Origin: Methanobacteriota archaeon
Lineage (GTDB): Archaea; Thermoplasmatota; Poseidoniia; Poseidoniales; Poseidoniaceae
DNA length: 53,948 bases
Direction: 5' to 3'
Assembly: GCA_002696315.1 (NCBI GenBank)
Contig: NZRR01000010.1
Span: 1-53,948 of the forward strand
The translations under genes and the position numbers were made by a program. Below, piece after piece: positions 10,311 to 19,013 of the stretch (the first letter of the stretch is position 1; every line of letters starts with the position of its first letter). The notes beneath the pieces are model-generated. The model saw only the letters and a program-made list of their open reading frames with translations, ran no database searches and was not told where the DNA came from.

Positions 10311-11642
10311 ATGGCAAAGACTCTTTGGATTTCAGATGTACAATCAGGTTCATTCAATGGAGAAATAATTGAATTAAAAGGCTGGATCAAGAGACATCGA
10401 AGTAGTGGAAAAATTATTTTTATGACTATTAGAGATTCCACTGGAGAAATACAATGTGTAGCTAAAAAAGTAGACATGAAAGAAGAACAATTTGAATCAC
10501 TAAAAAATGCTTTAATTGAATCTAGTGTAGAATTAACTGGTTTGGTTAAATCAGACGATAGAGCACCAGGAGGGCATGAATTAATAATTAATTCTGGAGA
10601 GATAATCGGTGCTGTTAATCCACAAAATCCATTCCCAATTACAGAATCTGCAATGGAACAAACTGAAGGTGGAGAAACAGAATTCTTACTGGACAACAGG
10701 CATCTTTACCTCAGAACAAGTAGAATGACAACAATGCTAAAAATTCGTTCAACTATCTTTGGTTCAGTTCATAATTATTTCAGAGAACGTGATTTTATTG
10801 AATACCAAGCACCATCTTTTGTTGCGGGAGCAGTGGAGGGGGGTTCGACTCTTTTTGAAGTCCCATATTTTGGAAGGAAAGCATATCTTACACAATCATG
10901 GCAATTATATGCAGAGGCTGCAATGCCAGCATTGGAGAGACTTTACACAATCGCACCTTCTTTCAGGGCCGAAAAATCAAGAACTCGCAGACATCTTACC
11001 GAATTCTGGCATGCTGAAATGGAAATGGCATGGGCAGGAAATAAGGAAATAATGGAACATGGAGAGGCTTTAGTTAGACACATTGCAAAAACAATCCTGA
11101 ATGAAAGATCGGAAGAATTAGAGAGTTTAGGAAGAGATCTTGATTTAATTTCAAGATATGCTGATACACCTTATCCTAGAATGAGATATGATGAAGCAGT
11201 AGAAAGATTACAAGGAATGGGAGTTGAAATAGAATGGGGTCAGGATTTAGATTATTCAAAAGAGAAAATACTAACCCAAGATTTTGATGTTCCACATTTC
11301 TTAACCCATTATCCCAAAATAGCTAAGCCATTTTATCATCGCCCAGATCCTGATGACGAAAAATATGTTCTATGTCACGACTTATTAGCACCCGAGGGTT
11401 ATGGTGAGATAATAGGAGGTGGAGAGAGGACATGGTCTGAGAAAGAGATTCTAAGAAGAATTGATGAAGAAGGTACCCCTAGAGATCCCTACGAATTTTA
11501 TATAGATATCAGACGATATGGAGGAGTCCCACATGGGGGTTTTGGAATGGGTGTAGAACGTGTTTGTAGTTGGCTTTCAGGTGCAGACCATATTAGAGAA
11601 GTAATTCCATTCCCAAGAGATTCTAGAAGAGTTACTCCATAA
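10311..11642 (+). CDS. asnS: Asparaginyl-tRNA synthetase (class II)
   Basis: Charges tRNA-Asn with asparagine in translation. The N-terminal OB fold (about residues 1-105) binds the anticodon; the class II catalytic domain follows. Motif 2 is visible as FRAEKSRTRRHL from Phe218, with the FWHAEMEMAW stretch typical of AsnRS, and motif 3 as GGFGMGVER at 409-417, followed by IPFPR. The TEFWH context favours AsnRS over AspRS, but the two families are close. If it is AsnRS, the organism can make Asn-tRNA directly. The 443 residues are a normal length. Its stop lies 5 bases from the stop of the opposing HAD gene. Confidence 0.85.
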   Translation: MAKTLWISDVQSGSFNGEIIELKGWIKRHRSSGKIIFMTIRDSTGEIQCVAKKVDMKEEQFESLKNALIESSVELTGLVKSDDRAPGGHELIINSGEIIGAVNPQNPFPITESAMEQTEGGETEFLLDNRHLYLRTSRMTTMLKIRSTIFGSVHNYFRERDFIEYQAPSFVAGAVEGGSTLFEVPYFGRKAYLTQSWQLYAEAAMPALERLYTIAPSFRAEKSRTRRHLTEFWHAEMEMAWAGNKEIMEHGEALVRHIAKTILNERSEELESLGRDLDLISRYADTPYPRMRYDEAVERLQGMGVEIEWGQDLDYSKEKILTQDFDVPHFLTHYPKIAKPFYHRPDPDDEKYVLCHDLLAPEGYGEIIGGGERTWSEKEILRRIDEEGTPRDPYEFYIDIRRYGGVPHGGFGMGVERVCSWLSGADHIREVIPFPRDSRRVTP

Positions 11643-11647
11643 TTTAA

Positions 11648-12391
11648 TTATTCTAGTGAATTAAAATAATTTAGTATGTTTTTACTTACTAAACTTAAAT
11701 CTCTTTCTTCGATAAATATATCACATTTTTCAATAAGTTCCTCATGTCGTGTATTAAAAGCAATTTTTAATCCAGAAAAATCAAACATACTAGAATCCTG
11801 CTTGCTATCACCTATAGAGACAGTTCTTGAGATAGGTACAGACAATCTTCTCTGTAAGATACTAACGATTGAACCTTTAGCGATCAATTGAACTTGATAT
11901 CGCCCTTTTTCTGGTATTTCTCCGTCAGAATAATAATTCCAACCATTTGTAAAAACATATAATTTAGTATCAAAACCATCACAAAATTTTTCAGAACTAA
12001 TTTTATCTATGCCACCAAATCGTGGAATCCACTTATTACCAGTAATAAAATTCGAAGCAATCCTATGTGCCACTGGGTGCATCCCTCCAGATATTATTGA
12101 AACATCTAAACCATAATCTAGAAGATCTTGTATTGAATCTCTCAGATTTTTCATTAGTGGACAATCTTCCAATAATTGGTGTAAAGTATCATTATTCATA
12201 TCTTCTTTCAATGCACTTCGAATTAAATCTAAATCATATTTTATCCATTCCCACTCAGTTATCAATCCATCTTGAAAAGCATTATACGCCTCTTCATTAG
12301 ATAAATTCAATTTATCATATACCCATTCCCATGTTGAGAGATAATCAACTAAGACACCATCCATGTCAAAACAAACTAAACCTTTCGACAT
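11648..12391 (-). CDS. HAD-family phosphatase, SerB-like
   Basis: Haloacid-dehalogenase-type phosphohydrolase of 247 residues, closest in pattern to phosphoserine phosphatases. The four HAD motifs are readable: DMDGVLVD at residues 9-16 (nucleophile and acid Asp), SIISGG (motif II Ser), the motif III lysine in AKGSIV, and GDSKQD (motif IV metal ligands). The helical cap lies between motifs I and II. The substrate is uncertain: serine biosynthesis or another phosphorylated metabolite are both possible. It follows the membrane protein gene upstream with an 8-base gap, so the two are probably co-transcribed. Confidence 0.8.
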   Translation of the reverse strand: MSKGLVCFDMDGVLVDYLSTWEWVYDKLNLSNEEAYNAFQDGLITEWEWIKYDLDLIRSALKEDMNNDTLHQLLEDCPLMKNLRDSIQDLLDYGLDVSIISGGMHPVAHRIASNFITGNKWIPRFGGIDKISSEKFCDGFDTKLYVFTNGWNYYSDGEIPEKGRYQVQLIAKGSIVSILQRRLSVPISRTVSIGDSKQDSSMFDFSGLKIAFNTRHEELIEKCDIFIEERDLSLVSKNILNYFNSLE

Positions 12392-12399
12392 AATTACAC

Positions 12400-13161
12400 C
12401 TATTGAGAATAATTTGTCAATAAAAACTCTGTTTGCTTCCCTAAGACATAGGAAATTATTGCCGACATCAATGATAACGTACCGATAACAGTAGTACCTA
12501 CAGTAATTATAGCTGTTCCAAGTGAAACAGAATCTATAGAATCATACCTAGAAACTACATTAGAAACTAGAATAAAAGATGAAAAAATTAAAATTATCCC
12601 AGGAATTCCAAAATATAATAACGGTTTATTCAATCTAGAAATACTCCATTGTGACTTTAATTTATTTTTGTTAGTAGTTTCTGCAAATTCATCTAAATTA
12701 AAATTTATTGATTCAATATCACTAAAAGAAGAATTCTTTGTAAATTCATCTATACCTTTTTTGTTAAAATATACCCAAGATAGGTTTTTGATTGATTCTA
12801 AATTTTTGATACACTTCTCTTTATTATTGATGATTTTAACATTATTTTTTTGCTTAACAAAATAAGCATCTACTTCTTTAGAACTATCATAATTTAAAAT
12901 ATAATCTAATTTACTAAAACTAATCTCTTCTAAATTAATAAAAATCATCTTATTACAAGAGTTATTATCTAAAGTTTTAGAATAAAAATTATCATTTTTA
13001 CTAAAAAACAAAAGATTAGCACCTAATTTATTACAATATTCAGAGAGTTGTTCATTAAATTCAAAACTAATCACATTTACAACATCAACATACTTTTTTG
13101 CAAATAATACAAATGAGCTGACTTTATAAATTTGATTTGAATAGATAAATGAGATTTGCAT
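12400..13161 (-). CDS. Degenerate glycosyltransferase-like membrane protein
   Basis: A 253-residue protein without a recognisable catalytic site. Two membrane helices near residues 178-198 and 210-240 follow a LNKPLLYFGIPGI motif, a membrane-domain opening seen in archaeal dolichyl-phosphate-sugar type GT2 enzymes. The first 60 residues still follow the GT-A rhythm (a beta strand, a helix, VDVVNVISFEF, then a helix and LGANLLFF), but the usual NEE and DDGS signatures are gone and no DxD follows. I infer a relic or a scaffold derived from a GT2 enzyme. It is divergent from an intact GT2 gene and probably co-transcribed with the HAD phosphatase. Confidence 0.5.
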   Translation of the reverse strand: MQISFIYSNQIYKVSSFVLFAKKYVDVVNVISFEFNEQLSEYCNKLGANLLFFSKNDNFYSKTLDNNSCNKMIFINLEEISFSKLDYILNYDSSKEVDAYFVKQKNNVKIINNKEKCIKNLESIKNLSWVYFNKKGIDEFTKNSSFSDIESINFNLDEFAETTNKNKLKSQWSISRLNKPLLYFGIPGIILIFSSFILVSNVVSRYDSIDSVSLGTAIITVGTTVIGTLSLMSAIISYVLGKQTEFLLTNYSQ

Positions 13162-13258
13162 CCTAACGCTTACATGCTAAATGTAAGTAGTTATACAATT
13201 TTTGAAAAGATATACCATTTATCAACTAAATTGAAAATAAATAACTATTCCGGAAGTT

Positions 13259-14254
13259 GTGTCAGAACAGTATGGTGTAGCGTTAATAATGCCTGCGTAT
13301 AATGAGGAAGAACATCTAAAAGACACAATCTCTTCAATTCCAGAAATAGTTGATTTGATTTTATTCATTAACGATGGTTCTACTGACTCAACATTAGAGA
13401 CGGCAAATAAACATTTTATCGAATCTAATAGAAGTAATTTTGGAAATGGAATTTCAGAATTAAATTACAAAATAATTACTCAAGAAAATCAGGGAGTAGG
13501 ATCTGCAGTCGTTAGAGGACTTAAAGAAATAATTAAATTAGATAAAAATAATCAACTAAAAAAACAATTCCCAAATAAGAATAAATGGATAGTAATTATA
13601 ATGGATTCAGATGGCCAAATGGATTCAAATGATATTCCAGAATTAATTAAACCACTTGTTAATAATTCAGTAGATCATGTAAAGGGAAATAGAGTTGGTT
13701 TAGAAGGAATGCCAAAAATACGAAAAATTGGTAGTTACTTACTTAAAAAATTAATGAGAGTTGCAAGTGGATATCCAAAAATTAATGATACACAATCTGG
13801 CTTTAGAGCGATTAATTTAGAAATGATCAAAATTTGGGATTTCAATACGAAATGGGATGATTATGGATATACAAATTGGTGGCTTTTAGAATCAGGAAGA
13901 AGGAGTTTTAAATTAAAGGAGATTGAAGTAAAAAGTATCTACAAAGGAGAAAAATCAAAATTAAAAATTAGAAGATTTTTGCCGAAAGTATCGTTATTGA
14001 TTTTTAAAAGTCTGTGGAAAAGAGGTTGGCAATGGTATGTATTGGGGAGAGGAACTGAATCTAAAAAATTAAGAATAACTTTTTGTATAATTTGGTTTAC
14101 TACTATTTTCTCTTTATTTGGAATGATTTTATTTAGTAAACATTACATATATTTCTTAACATATTCTATTTTTGGACTATTTATAACAAGAAAACTAGAT
14201 GTTGTTGAATCTGAAAGAAGATTAAATCAACCTAACTCTCCATTAATCAATTGA
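13259..14254 (+). CDS. Family 2 glycosyltransferase (polyprenyl-phosphate sugar type)
   Basis: Transfers a sugar from a nucleotide sugar, probably to a membrane polyprenyl phosphate, as in N-glycan or cell-surface glycan synthesis. GT-A signatures are intact: PAYNEEEHL near residue 13, NDGSTDST near 39, MDSDGQ with the metal-binding Asp116 and Asp118, then DTQSGFRAI, characteristic of the DPM1/DPG-synthase branch. Two hydrophobic segments near the C-terminus (about 270-310) suggest membrane attachment. The start is GTG. The 331 residues are typical. It faces a decayed relative across a 97-base divergent gap. The donor sugar is unknown. Confidence 0.85.
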   Translation: MSEQYGVALIMPAYNEEEHLKDTISSIPEIVDLILFINDGSTDSTLETANKHFIESNRSNFGNGISELNYKIITQENQGVGSAVVRGLKEIIKLDKNNQLKKQFPNKNKWIVIIMDSDGQMDSNDIPELIKPLVNNSVDHVKGNRVGLEGMPKIRKIGSYLLKKLMRVASGYPKINDTQSGFRAINLEMIKIWDFNTKWDDYGYTNWWLLESGRRSFKLKEIEVKSIYKGEKSKLKIRRFLPKVSLLIFKSLWKRGWQWYVLGRGTESKKLRITFCIIWFTTIFSLFGMILFSKHYIYFLTYSIFGLFITRKLDVVESERRLNQPNSPLIN

Positions 14255-14320
14255 ACTACCCATAGAACCTTTTACTTGAAGTTAATCAAGACACTTATAA
14301 GACAGCGTGAGAGAGAAAAA

Positions 14321-14659
14321 ATGGAACTAAATTTAAGGGCAGATATTGTAAAAATTATACATATAGCAATCATATTTTATACAACATTTGGATGGATAAC
14401 AAATAATGTATTTGTTTTATACTCAATCCTAATCATGGTGCCACTATTTCATATCCACTGGAAAACTAATGACGGTAAGTGCATACTGACACAAATCGAG
14501 AAGAAATTAAGAAATAATGTTGAAAAAGAAGGGACATTTATTGGAGGTTTGTCAAATAGATACCTTAAGATAGAACTTTCAGACAAATCTGTTTCTATTC
14601 TTGCTTATACTATAATGTATACTTCTGCATTAATTTCATTGTTTAAGTTATTCTATTAG
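14321..14659 (+). CDS. Small membrane protein, unknown function
   Basis: A 112-residue protein that I do not recognise. It has hydrophobic segments near residues 10-45 and 90-112, and a middle loop with HWKTNDGKCILTQIE, a polar stretch likely to face one side of the membrane. The frame also has a TTG at 14276, but the ATG at 14321 is preferred because a purine-rich GAGAGA stretch precedes it and the extra residues are basic and uninformative. It follows the GT2 gene by 66 bases and may be transcribed with it. Confidence 0.6.
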   Translation: MELNLRADIVKIIHIAIIFYTTFGWITNNVFVLYSILIMVPLFHIHWKTNDGKCILTQIEKKLRNNVEKEGTFIGGLSNRYLKIELSDKSVSILAYTIMYTSALISLFKLFY

Positions 14660-14701
14660 TTTGGAATACTTATCACTTATGGAAACTCAAATTATATAAT
14701 T

Positions 14702-15274
14702 TCAATCAAGATAAAACCTTATTTCCGAAAGATCTTTCTTTTTTGGTTCAGGAATTTTTTCAGGATAACCAACCTTAAGTAAACCAATTACACGTTCTTT
14801 CTCTGGAGAAATTGCGAGAGCATCATAAATTATTTTATGTCTTGTAATTGATCCAGTGCTCCATTGAGAACCAATTCCTTCCGCCCATAAAGAAAGTACG
14901 AAATTATGAATAGCACAAACACTTGCAGCATAATCTTCTTCTTGTCTAAATGAATCATCAGGAGATAACTGAGATGTTACTGCAACCAAAACGGGAATTT
15001 TGAGTATTTTATTTCTGGCTCTTTCAACGACATCATCAGATATTTCTAATCCATTATCAATACATTTTTTCCTAGATAATTCTTCAACAATGGGCACCAA
15101 TGTATTTCTTGTTTTTTCTCCCATCACATAAAATCTCCAAGGATTTGTATTTTTATGTGATGGTGCAAAACGAGCCGCCTCAAACGCATTGTCTAAAGAT
15201 GATTTTTGTATTTTTTTTTCTATAAATCGATAAACGGTCCTTCTGCCGATAATATTCTTTTGAACTTCTGACAT
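14702..15274 (-). CDS. Nitroreductase-family flavoprotein
   Basis: FMN-dependent oxidoreductase of the nitroreductase fold, 190 residues. The N-terminus has the typical GRRTVYRF segment; AARFAPSHKNTNPWRFYV is the FMN-binding stretch, and GIGSQWSTG and GLLKVGYPE are the usual C-terminal family marks. The substrate is unknown; the family reduces quinones, nitro compounds or flavins. A TTG at 15283 would overlap the upstream stop, but the ATG at 15274 gives a normal N-terminus and a 5-base gap. It is the last gene of a three-gene operon with the pterin dehydratase and a small beta-rich protein. Confidence 0.85.
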   Translation of the reverse strand: MSEVQKNIIGRRTVYRFIEKKIQKSSLDNAFEAARFAPSHKNTNPWRFYVMGEKTRNTLVPIVEELSRKKCIDNGLEISDDVVERARNKILKIPVLVAVTSQLSPDDSFRQEEDYAASVCAIHNFVLSLWAEGIGSQWSTGSITRHKIIYDALAISPEKERVIGLLKVGYPEKIPEPKKKDLSEIRFYLD

Positions 15275-15279
15275 TGAAA

Positions 15280-15612
15280 TCAACCTGTAACAGATTGGTC
15301 AATAATTGATGCTAATATAAAATCTGATTCTGTTAAACCATCAATTTTATGTGTCCAGATTAATACTTTAACAAAACCCCATCCCAATTCAAAATTAGCA
15401 TGATGTCCTGAATTTTCACAAATTTCTCCAGCAATATTTACGAAGTCTAATGCTTTTTGAAAATTATCAAATTTAAATTCTCTTTTCAAATGGTGATAAT
15501 CAATCACAACCCAGTCTGAGTGAATTTCGAGTTTTAATTCATCAATTTTATCATTTTCTAAAGTAGGCATATTACCTTCACAAGGAATACATTTTTTTTT
15601 ATAAAGTTCCAT
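15280..15612 (-). CDS. Pterin-4a-carbinolamine dehydratase family protein
   Basis: Small cytoplasmic enzyme of the PCD/DCoH fold, 110 residues, that dehydrates 4a-hydroxy-tetrahydropterin in pterin recycling. The N-terminus has the CIPCEGNMPTL segment common in this family. The active-site region has REFKF, then HHANFELGWGFVKV, matching the family [E/D]xxHHP-type motif with Asn in place of the usual Pro context. The ATG at 15612 directly follows the upstream stop as TAATATG, which fixes the start; a longer frame to 15711 would overlap that gene. Archaeal PCD proteins may also act in molybdopterin or other pterin metabolism. Confidence 0.8.
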   Translation of the reverse strand: MELYKKKCIPCEGNMPTLENDKIDELKLEIHSDWVVIDYHHLKREFKFDNFQKALDFVNIAGEICENSGHHANFELGWGFVKVLIWTHKIDGLTESDFILASIIDQSVTG

Positions 15613-15613
15613 A

Positions 15614-16066
15614 TTATCCCCACAAATGACTATCATTCCCACCTTGGGTTTTCTTTTCGATTCGTTCATGTAATTTAGTACGTCTTTTTTGATCTTCTTT
15701 TTCATATGCAATTAATTCTTCATCGTCAATATATGGTGGTCTCATGTGCGCAACTAACTTCATCCTAACAATAACATCTTTAGCAACATAACTAACTTCA
15801 CCATCATTACTTTTAATTTCGATCATATTTTTACCACTAGACATTAATCTACCACGAATGATTAAATCGCTATCCTTAGGATATGCTCTAGCATCTAATT
15901 CTATTTCGATAATATCGTCCATTCTTAATCCATGTCTTCGACTTAATAATGAGCCCTCTAAAACATCTGAGTTAGCTTGTAAATCAGGGCATCCTAATTC
16001 CTCCCAAAGAGGTATTGCCCAATCAGGTAAATTTACCTCTGAACGTCTTTTTCTTCGACTTGTCAT
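15614..16066 (-). CDS. Small basic protein with a beta-rich core, unknown
   Basis: A 150-residue protein. The N-terminus is basic (TSRRKRRSEV). A central region of alternating strands (about residues 60-110, DDIIEIELDARAY, LIIRGRLMSS, MIEIKSNDGEV) suggests a small beta barrel, perhaps Sm-like, and the C-terminus is a charged helix. The basic ends and barrel would suit nucleic-acid binding, but this is inference. The ATG at 16066 has a GGTGAT ribosome-binding site 5 bases ahead, so it is preferred over the upstream start at 16108. It is the first gene of the operon with PCD and nitroreductase. Confidence 0.6.
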   Translation of the reverse strand: MTSRRKRRSEVNLPDWAIPLWEELGCPDLQANSDVLEGSLLSRRHGLRMDDIIEIELDARAYPKDSDLIIRGRLMSSGKNMIEIKSNDGEVSYVAKDVIVRMKLVAHMRPPYIDDEELIAYEKEDQKRRTKLHERIEKKTQGGNDSHLWG

Positions 16067-16176
16067 TATATCACCTGACACTCGGAAAAGTTCATCCTGT
16101 AAAAACAACTCTATTTACAAAATATACCATCTCGCTAAAAAAAGATTACATTTACGAATGTTCAAGAGGAGAGCGT

Positions 16177-17301
16177 ATGTCTGGTGTAGCATGGAAAAAA
16201 CTGGTCACAGTTCCATTTTCTGATGAGATCCTAGATAAAGGGTTCACAAACGCTAGAAAAGCCGCCGATAATGTATATGACCCGAATAAAACATTTAGAG
16301 TCAAAAAACAAATGACAAGAATGATTCAAGCATCTGTTGATACAATGGCAGAGCAATTAATGAGTCACGTACAAAATTGGCCAAGTATTGAACAACTTGA
16401 ATTATTTGATATTGCATTAATTGATGCTGCTGTAGGTTTGGATAATTACAAACATAATTTGAGTATGCTACAATGGTGTTCTAAACAAATTAGATCTGTT
16501 GCTAAACAAAATATAGATAAAATTACTAAAACAGGTAATATCGAATTTATGCATAAAACAAGAAGAGAAGCATATGGCAGAATCAGTAGTATTGTAAATC
16601 AAACCTCATCTAGTCTTGAATGGCTTAACTCTGCAAGGGAAACACTAAAAAAATTGCCTTCAATTGATTACAGCAATCCTTGCATAGTAGTCACTGGTGC
16701 TCCAAATGTAGGTAAATCTGCTTTAATTTCTTCATTATCAACTGGAAATCCAGAAGTTGCATCTTATCCATTCACTACAAAACAATTACACCTAGGTCAT
16801 TTCGAACATAGAAGATTGAGATATCAAATTGTAGATACTCCTGGTCTACTTGATAGACCAATGAAAGAAAGGAATAGTATTGAACTACAAGCAATAGCAG
16901 CATTAGAACATATTGGGAATATTGTTTTGTTTGTTATTGATTATACAGAAGAATGTGGCACTACAATAGAAGAACAGAATAGTTTATTACAAGACGTAAA
17001 AAAGTTGTTAAAACAAAAAGAAATATTAATTATTGAAACTAAAGCAGATTTAATGTATATTGAAGAAAAAGAGTTGCAGGAATACAAGTCATTAGAAACT
17101 AACCTAGACTTTGAAGAATACGATATAACTAAAATTAAATTCATAAGAAACGATAAAACAGGCAATATAATGATTAGTACTAAAGAAAATTTTGGATTGG
17201 ATTCATTAAAATATTTTATGATTAATAAAATTAAAAACTCGGAAAATGAGAACCCTCTTGAATTACCCAAAGGTTGGTACAGATCAGACTTAGACAATTA
17301 A
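16177..17301 (+). CDS. NOG1-family GTPase
   Basis: GTPase of the Obg/NOG1 branch, 374 residues, associated with large-ribosomal-subunit assembly in eukaryotes and archaea. An N-terminal helical NOG1 domain (residues 1-165) precedes the G domain. G1 is GAPNVGKS at 174-181, followed by the NOG1-typical YPFTTK switch region, G3 DTPG from Asp220, and G4 TKAD at 288-291, where Thr replaces the common Asn. The start ATG at 16177 is preceded by AAGAGGAGAG, a good ribosome-binding site; a longer frame to 16015 overlaps the opposing gene and lacks support. Its stop overlaps the opposing stop by 4 bases. Confidence 0.88.
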   Translation: MSGVAWKKLVTVPFSDEILDKGFTNARKAADNVYDPNKTFRVKKQMTRMIQASVDTMAEQLMSHVQNWPSIEQLELFDIALIDAAVGLDNYKHNLSMLQWCSKQIRSVAKQNIDKITKTGNIEFMHKTRREAYGRISSIVNQTSSSLEWLNSARETLKKLPSIDYSNPCIVVTGAPNVGKSALISSLSTGNPEVASYPFTTKQLHLGHFEHRRLRYQIVDTPGLLDRPMKERNSIELQAIAALEHIGNIVLFVIDYTEECGTTIEEQNSLLQDVKKLLKQKEILIIETKADLMYIEEKELQEYKSLETNLDFEEYDITKIKFIRNDKTGNIMISTKENFGLDSLKYFMINKIKNSENENPLELPKGWYRSDLDN

Positions 17302-17843
17302 AATTCAAAACCTGCGACTAGCATTGCACTGCTAAATGTAAATGTGAAAAATGCGATAAATAAGTTTAATCTTACATCATATTCATAACTAACAATATTT
17401 GCAACAGAAGGATTTGCTTCAGAACTAACACTACCTGTTGCTAATCTATACTTCCCTGGACTTACATTCCACTCTAATCCATCATCACCTATCGAATCAG
17501 CTCCACCTGCTTGAAAATTTAACTCATCGGCTTCGCATGAAGTTAGTCCAATATCGTCTGGCGGACATTCAATAGCATCACTCGCTGGAATTACTCCAAC
17601 CCATGTTGATTCTGATTGAGACCATTCAATAGAAATTTTTATTGATAGTATAGAAAATTGTGTAGGAATCTCTAAATCTGACAGGGTCATTCCCGCATAG
17701 CATTTATCAGGCTCTAAGGGATTGGTAGGACAAGGAATAACAGGAACATCTGCATCTCCATCACCCGAATAACCTATTAATCCGACAATCGTAACTAACA
17801 TCAAAATTATTCCGATTATTAGTGGCGCTATCCTCAAATTCAC
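17298..17843 (-). CDS. Two-helix membrane protein with an outer domain, unknown
   Basis: A 181-residue protein not recognised. An N-terminal helix (about residues 5-25) serves as signal anchor, followed by an extracytoplasmic domain of about 120 residues with several cysteines (IPCPTNP, KCYAG, IECPPDD, SCEADE) that may form disulfides, and a C-terminal helix at about 160-178. The start is assigned to GTG at 17843 because it overlaps the upstream stop as GTGA, a usual coupling arrangement; a longer frame to 17903 would overlap that gene by 64 bases. It is the third gene of the pyrH operon. Confidence 0.6.
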   Translation of the reverse strand: MNLRIAPLIIGIILMLVTIVGLIGYSGDGDADVPVIPCPTNPLEPDKCYAGMTLSDLEIPTQFSILSIKISIEWSQSESTWVGVIPASDAIECPPDDIGLTSCEADELNFQAGGADSIGDDGLEWNVSPGKYRLATGSVSSEANPSVANIVSYEYDVRLNLFIAFFTFTFSSAMLVAGFEF

Positions 17844-18160
17844 ACCCCTAAAAATGTTAATATATTTGGTAGAATCAATACGATTACTAAAATAATCATC
17901 CATAATCTTAATTGTTTTTTAACTTTTAAATCCTTTTCAAACTTATCAATACAAACTTGAGATTTACATAACAAACTATCACTAGAGGGAGATATCATTT
18001 TTCCACATTCTCTACAATGTTTATGGTCTTTCAAATTTTTTGAATTGGAATATTTTCCAGAGGTTACTTTTTTTACTGCATCAACATTCTTTGATGCGCT
18101 TTTAGCTAATTTATCTGCTGATTTTTTAACAGCATCTCTGAGATTTTTTGTATTAACCAT
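17840..18160 (-). CDS. Zinc-ribbon membrane protein (DUF2116-like)
   Basis: A 106-residue protein with a lysine- and alanine-rich amphipathic N-terminus, a four-cysteine zinc site (Cys49, Cys52, Cys65, Cys70, in HCRECGKMI and LLCKSQVC) and one C-terminal membrane helix at about 84-105. The cysteine pattern followed by DKFEKDLK and a helix matches the archaeal DUF2116 type, tail-anchored zinc ribbons of unknown role. The zinc ribbon should face the cytoplasm. The ATG is one base from the stop of the upstream UMP kinase gene. Confidence 0.7.
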   Translation of the reverse strand: MVNTKNLRDAVKKSADKLAKSASKNVDAVKKVTSGKYSNSKNLKDHKHCRECGKMISPSSDSLLCKSQVCIDKFEKDLKVKKQLRLWMIILVIVLILPNILTFLGV

Positions 18161-18874
18161 TTAATCACTACCATAAACCATTGTTCCTTTGAAATTCTCG
18201 CCATAAATTGCTTTTCTCAAATTCTCCACATCATGACCATTTAATATAACAAGTGGTAAATTATTCTCTATAGCAATACCAACACCTATTGGATCTACTG
18301 CAAATGATGATCCAGGTTGAATTGGTTTTCCAACACCCGAAAGGGAACCTAGCTCTTCCAGAGTAATTTTTTCAAGAGGAATTGCATTAGAATCTACTCT
18401 TGGATCACTAGTATATACGTGACTAACATTTGTTGCAATTACTACTAATTTTGATTTAAGCACCTTAGCCATTTTAATTGCAACAGTATCTGTTGTGTGT
18501 CCAGGAACTGTCCCACCCATAATTGTCAAATTAAAATTGTTAAAAGAATCCAAGCCTTCATCTATAGATTTTGGAACATTTTCATTAATAATTCTAAAAT
18601 TTGTAAATAATTTAATAATCGATTTCGCATTTTCTCTTGTAGCATCAATCCCAATCAAATCTAATTCGAATTTGTCTTTAATTCCCATCTCTTTGGCTTT
18701 AGAAATATTTTTTCTGGCCAATTTACCACCTCCTACTACGATAAATACTTTGTTCTCTAAATCAATTATAGAATTTATTAATTTAATAAAATCAATTTTC
18801 CAAGTTTCAAGTTTATCTAAATTATCATCAGATAAGAGACTACCTCCCAAAGCAATTACGATTGTATCTGGCAT
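18161..18874 (-). CDS. pyrH: UMP kinase (archaeal type)
   Basis: Phosphorylates UMP to UDP in pyrimidine nucleotide synthesis. The 237-residue amino-acid-kinase fold has ALGGSLL at the N-terminus (phosphate binding), VVGGGKLARKN, IGIDATRENA, the GGTVPGHTTD stretch that contacts UMP, and TNVSHVYTSDP. These are the archaeal UMP kinase versions of the motifs. A GTG at 18892 lies in frame, but the ATG at 18874 gives the standard short N-terminus before the first strand. It leads an operon with the two small membrane proteins, which are not obviously linked to pyrimidine synthesis. Confidence 0.92.
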   Translation of the reverse strand: MPDTIVIALGGSLLSDDNLDKLETWKIDFIKLINSIIDLENKVFIVVGGGKLARKNISKAKEMGIKDKFELDLIGIDATRENAKSIIKLFTNFRIINENVPKSIDEGLDSFNNFNLTIMGGTVPGHTTDTVAIKMAKVLKSKLVVIATNVSHVYTSDPRVDSNAIPLEKITLEELGSLSGVGKPIQPGSSFAVDPIGVGIAIENNLPLVILNGHDVENLRKAIYGENFKGTMVYGSD

Positions 18875-19013
18875 AACATTCAAACACAACACTTTGTATG
18901 GAGGTTATTGCTTTATCTGTAAATTAACCATTATAATTGGAATTAGTAGATTGTGTCTCACTTAGCCGACATATTCACAAGGGGCGTTATACGACCACGG
19001 TTGAGGGCGTAGT

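Noticed and set aside
10311-11642. Aspartyl-tRNA synthetase as an alternative call
   Set aside because: The motif 2 context (TEFWHAEMEMAW) and the tryptophan-containing motif 3 segment match AsnRS better, although the families are close.
16015-16176. Longer N-terminus for the NOG1 GTPase
   Set aside because: It overlaps the opposing gene start and lacks a ribosome-binding site; ATG 16177 has AAGAGGAGAG ahead.
17844-17903. Longer N-terminus for the two-helix protein
   Set aside because: It would overlap the upstream gene by 64 bases; GTG at 17843 gives a normal GTGA coupling and a clean signal anchor.
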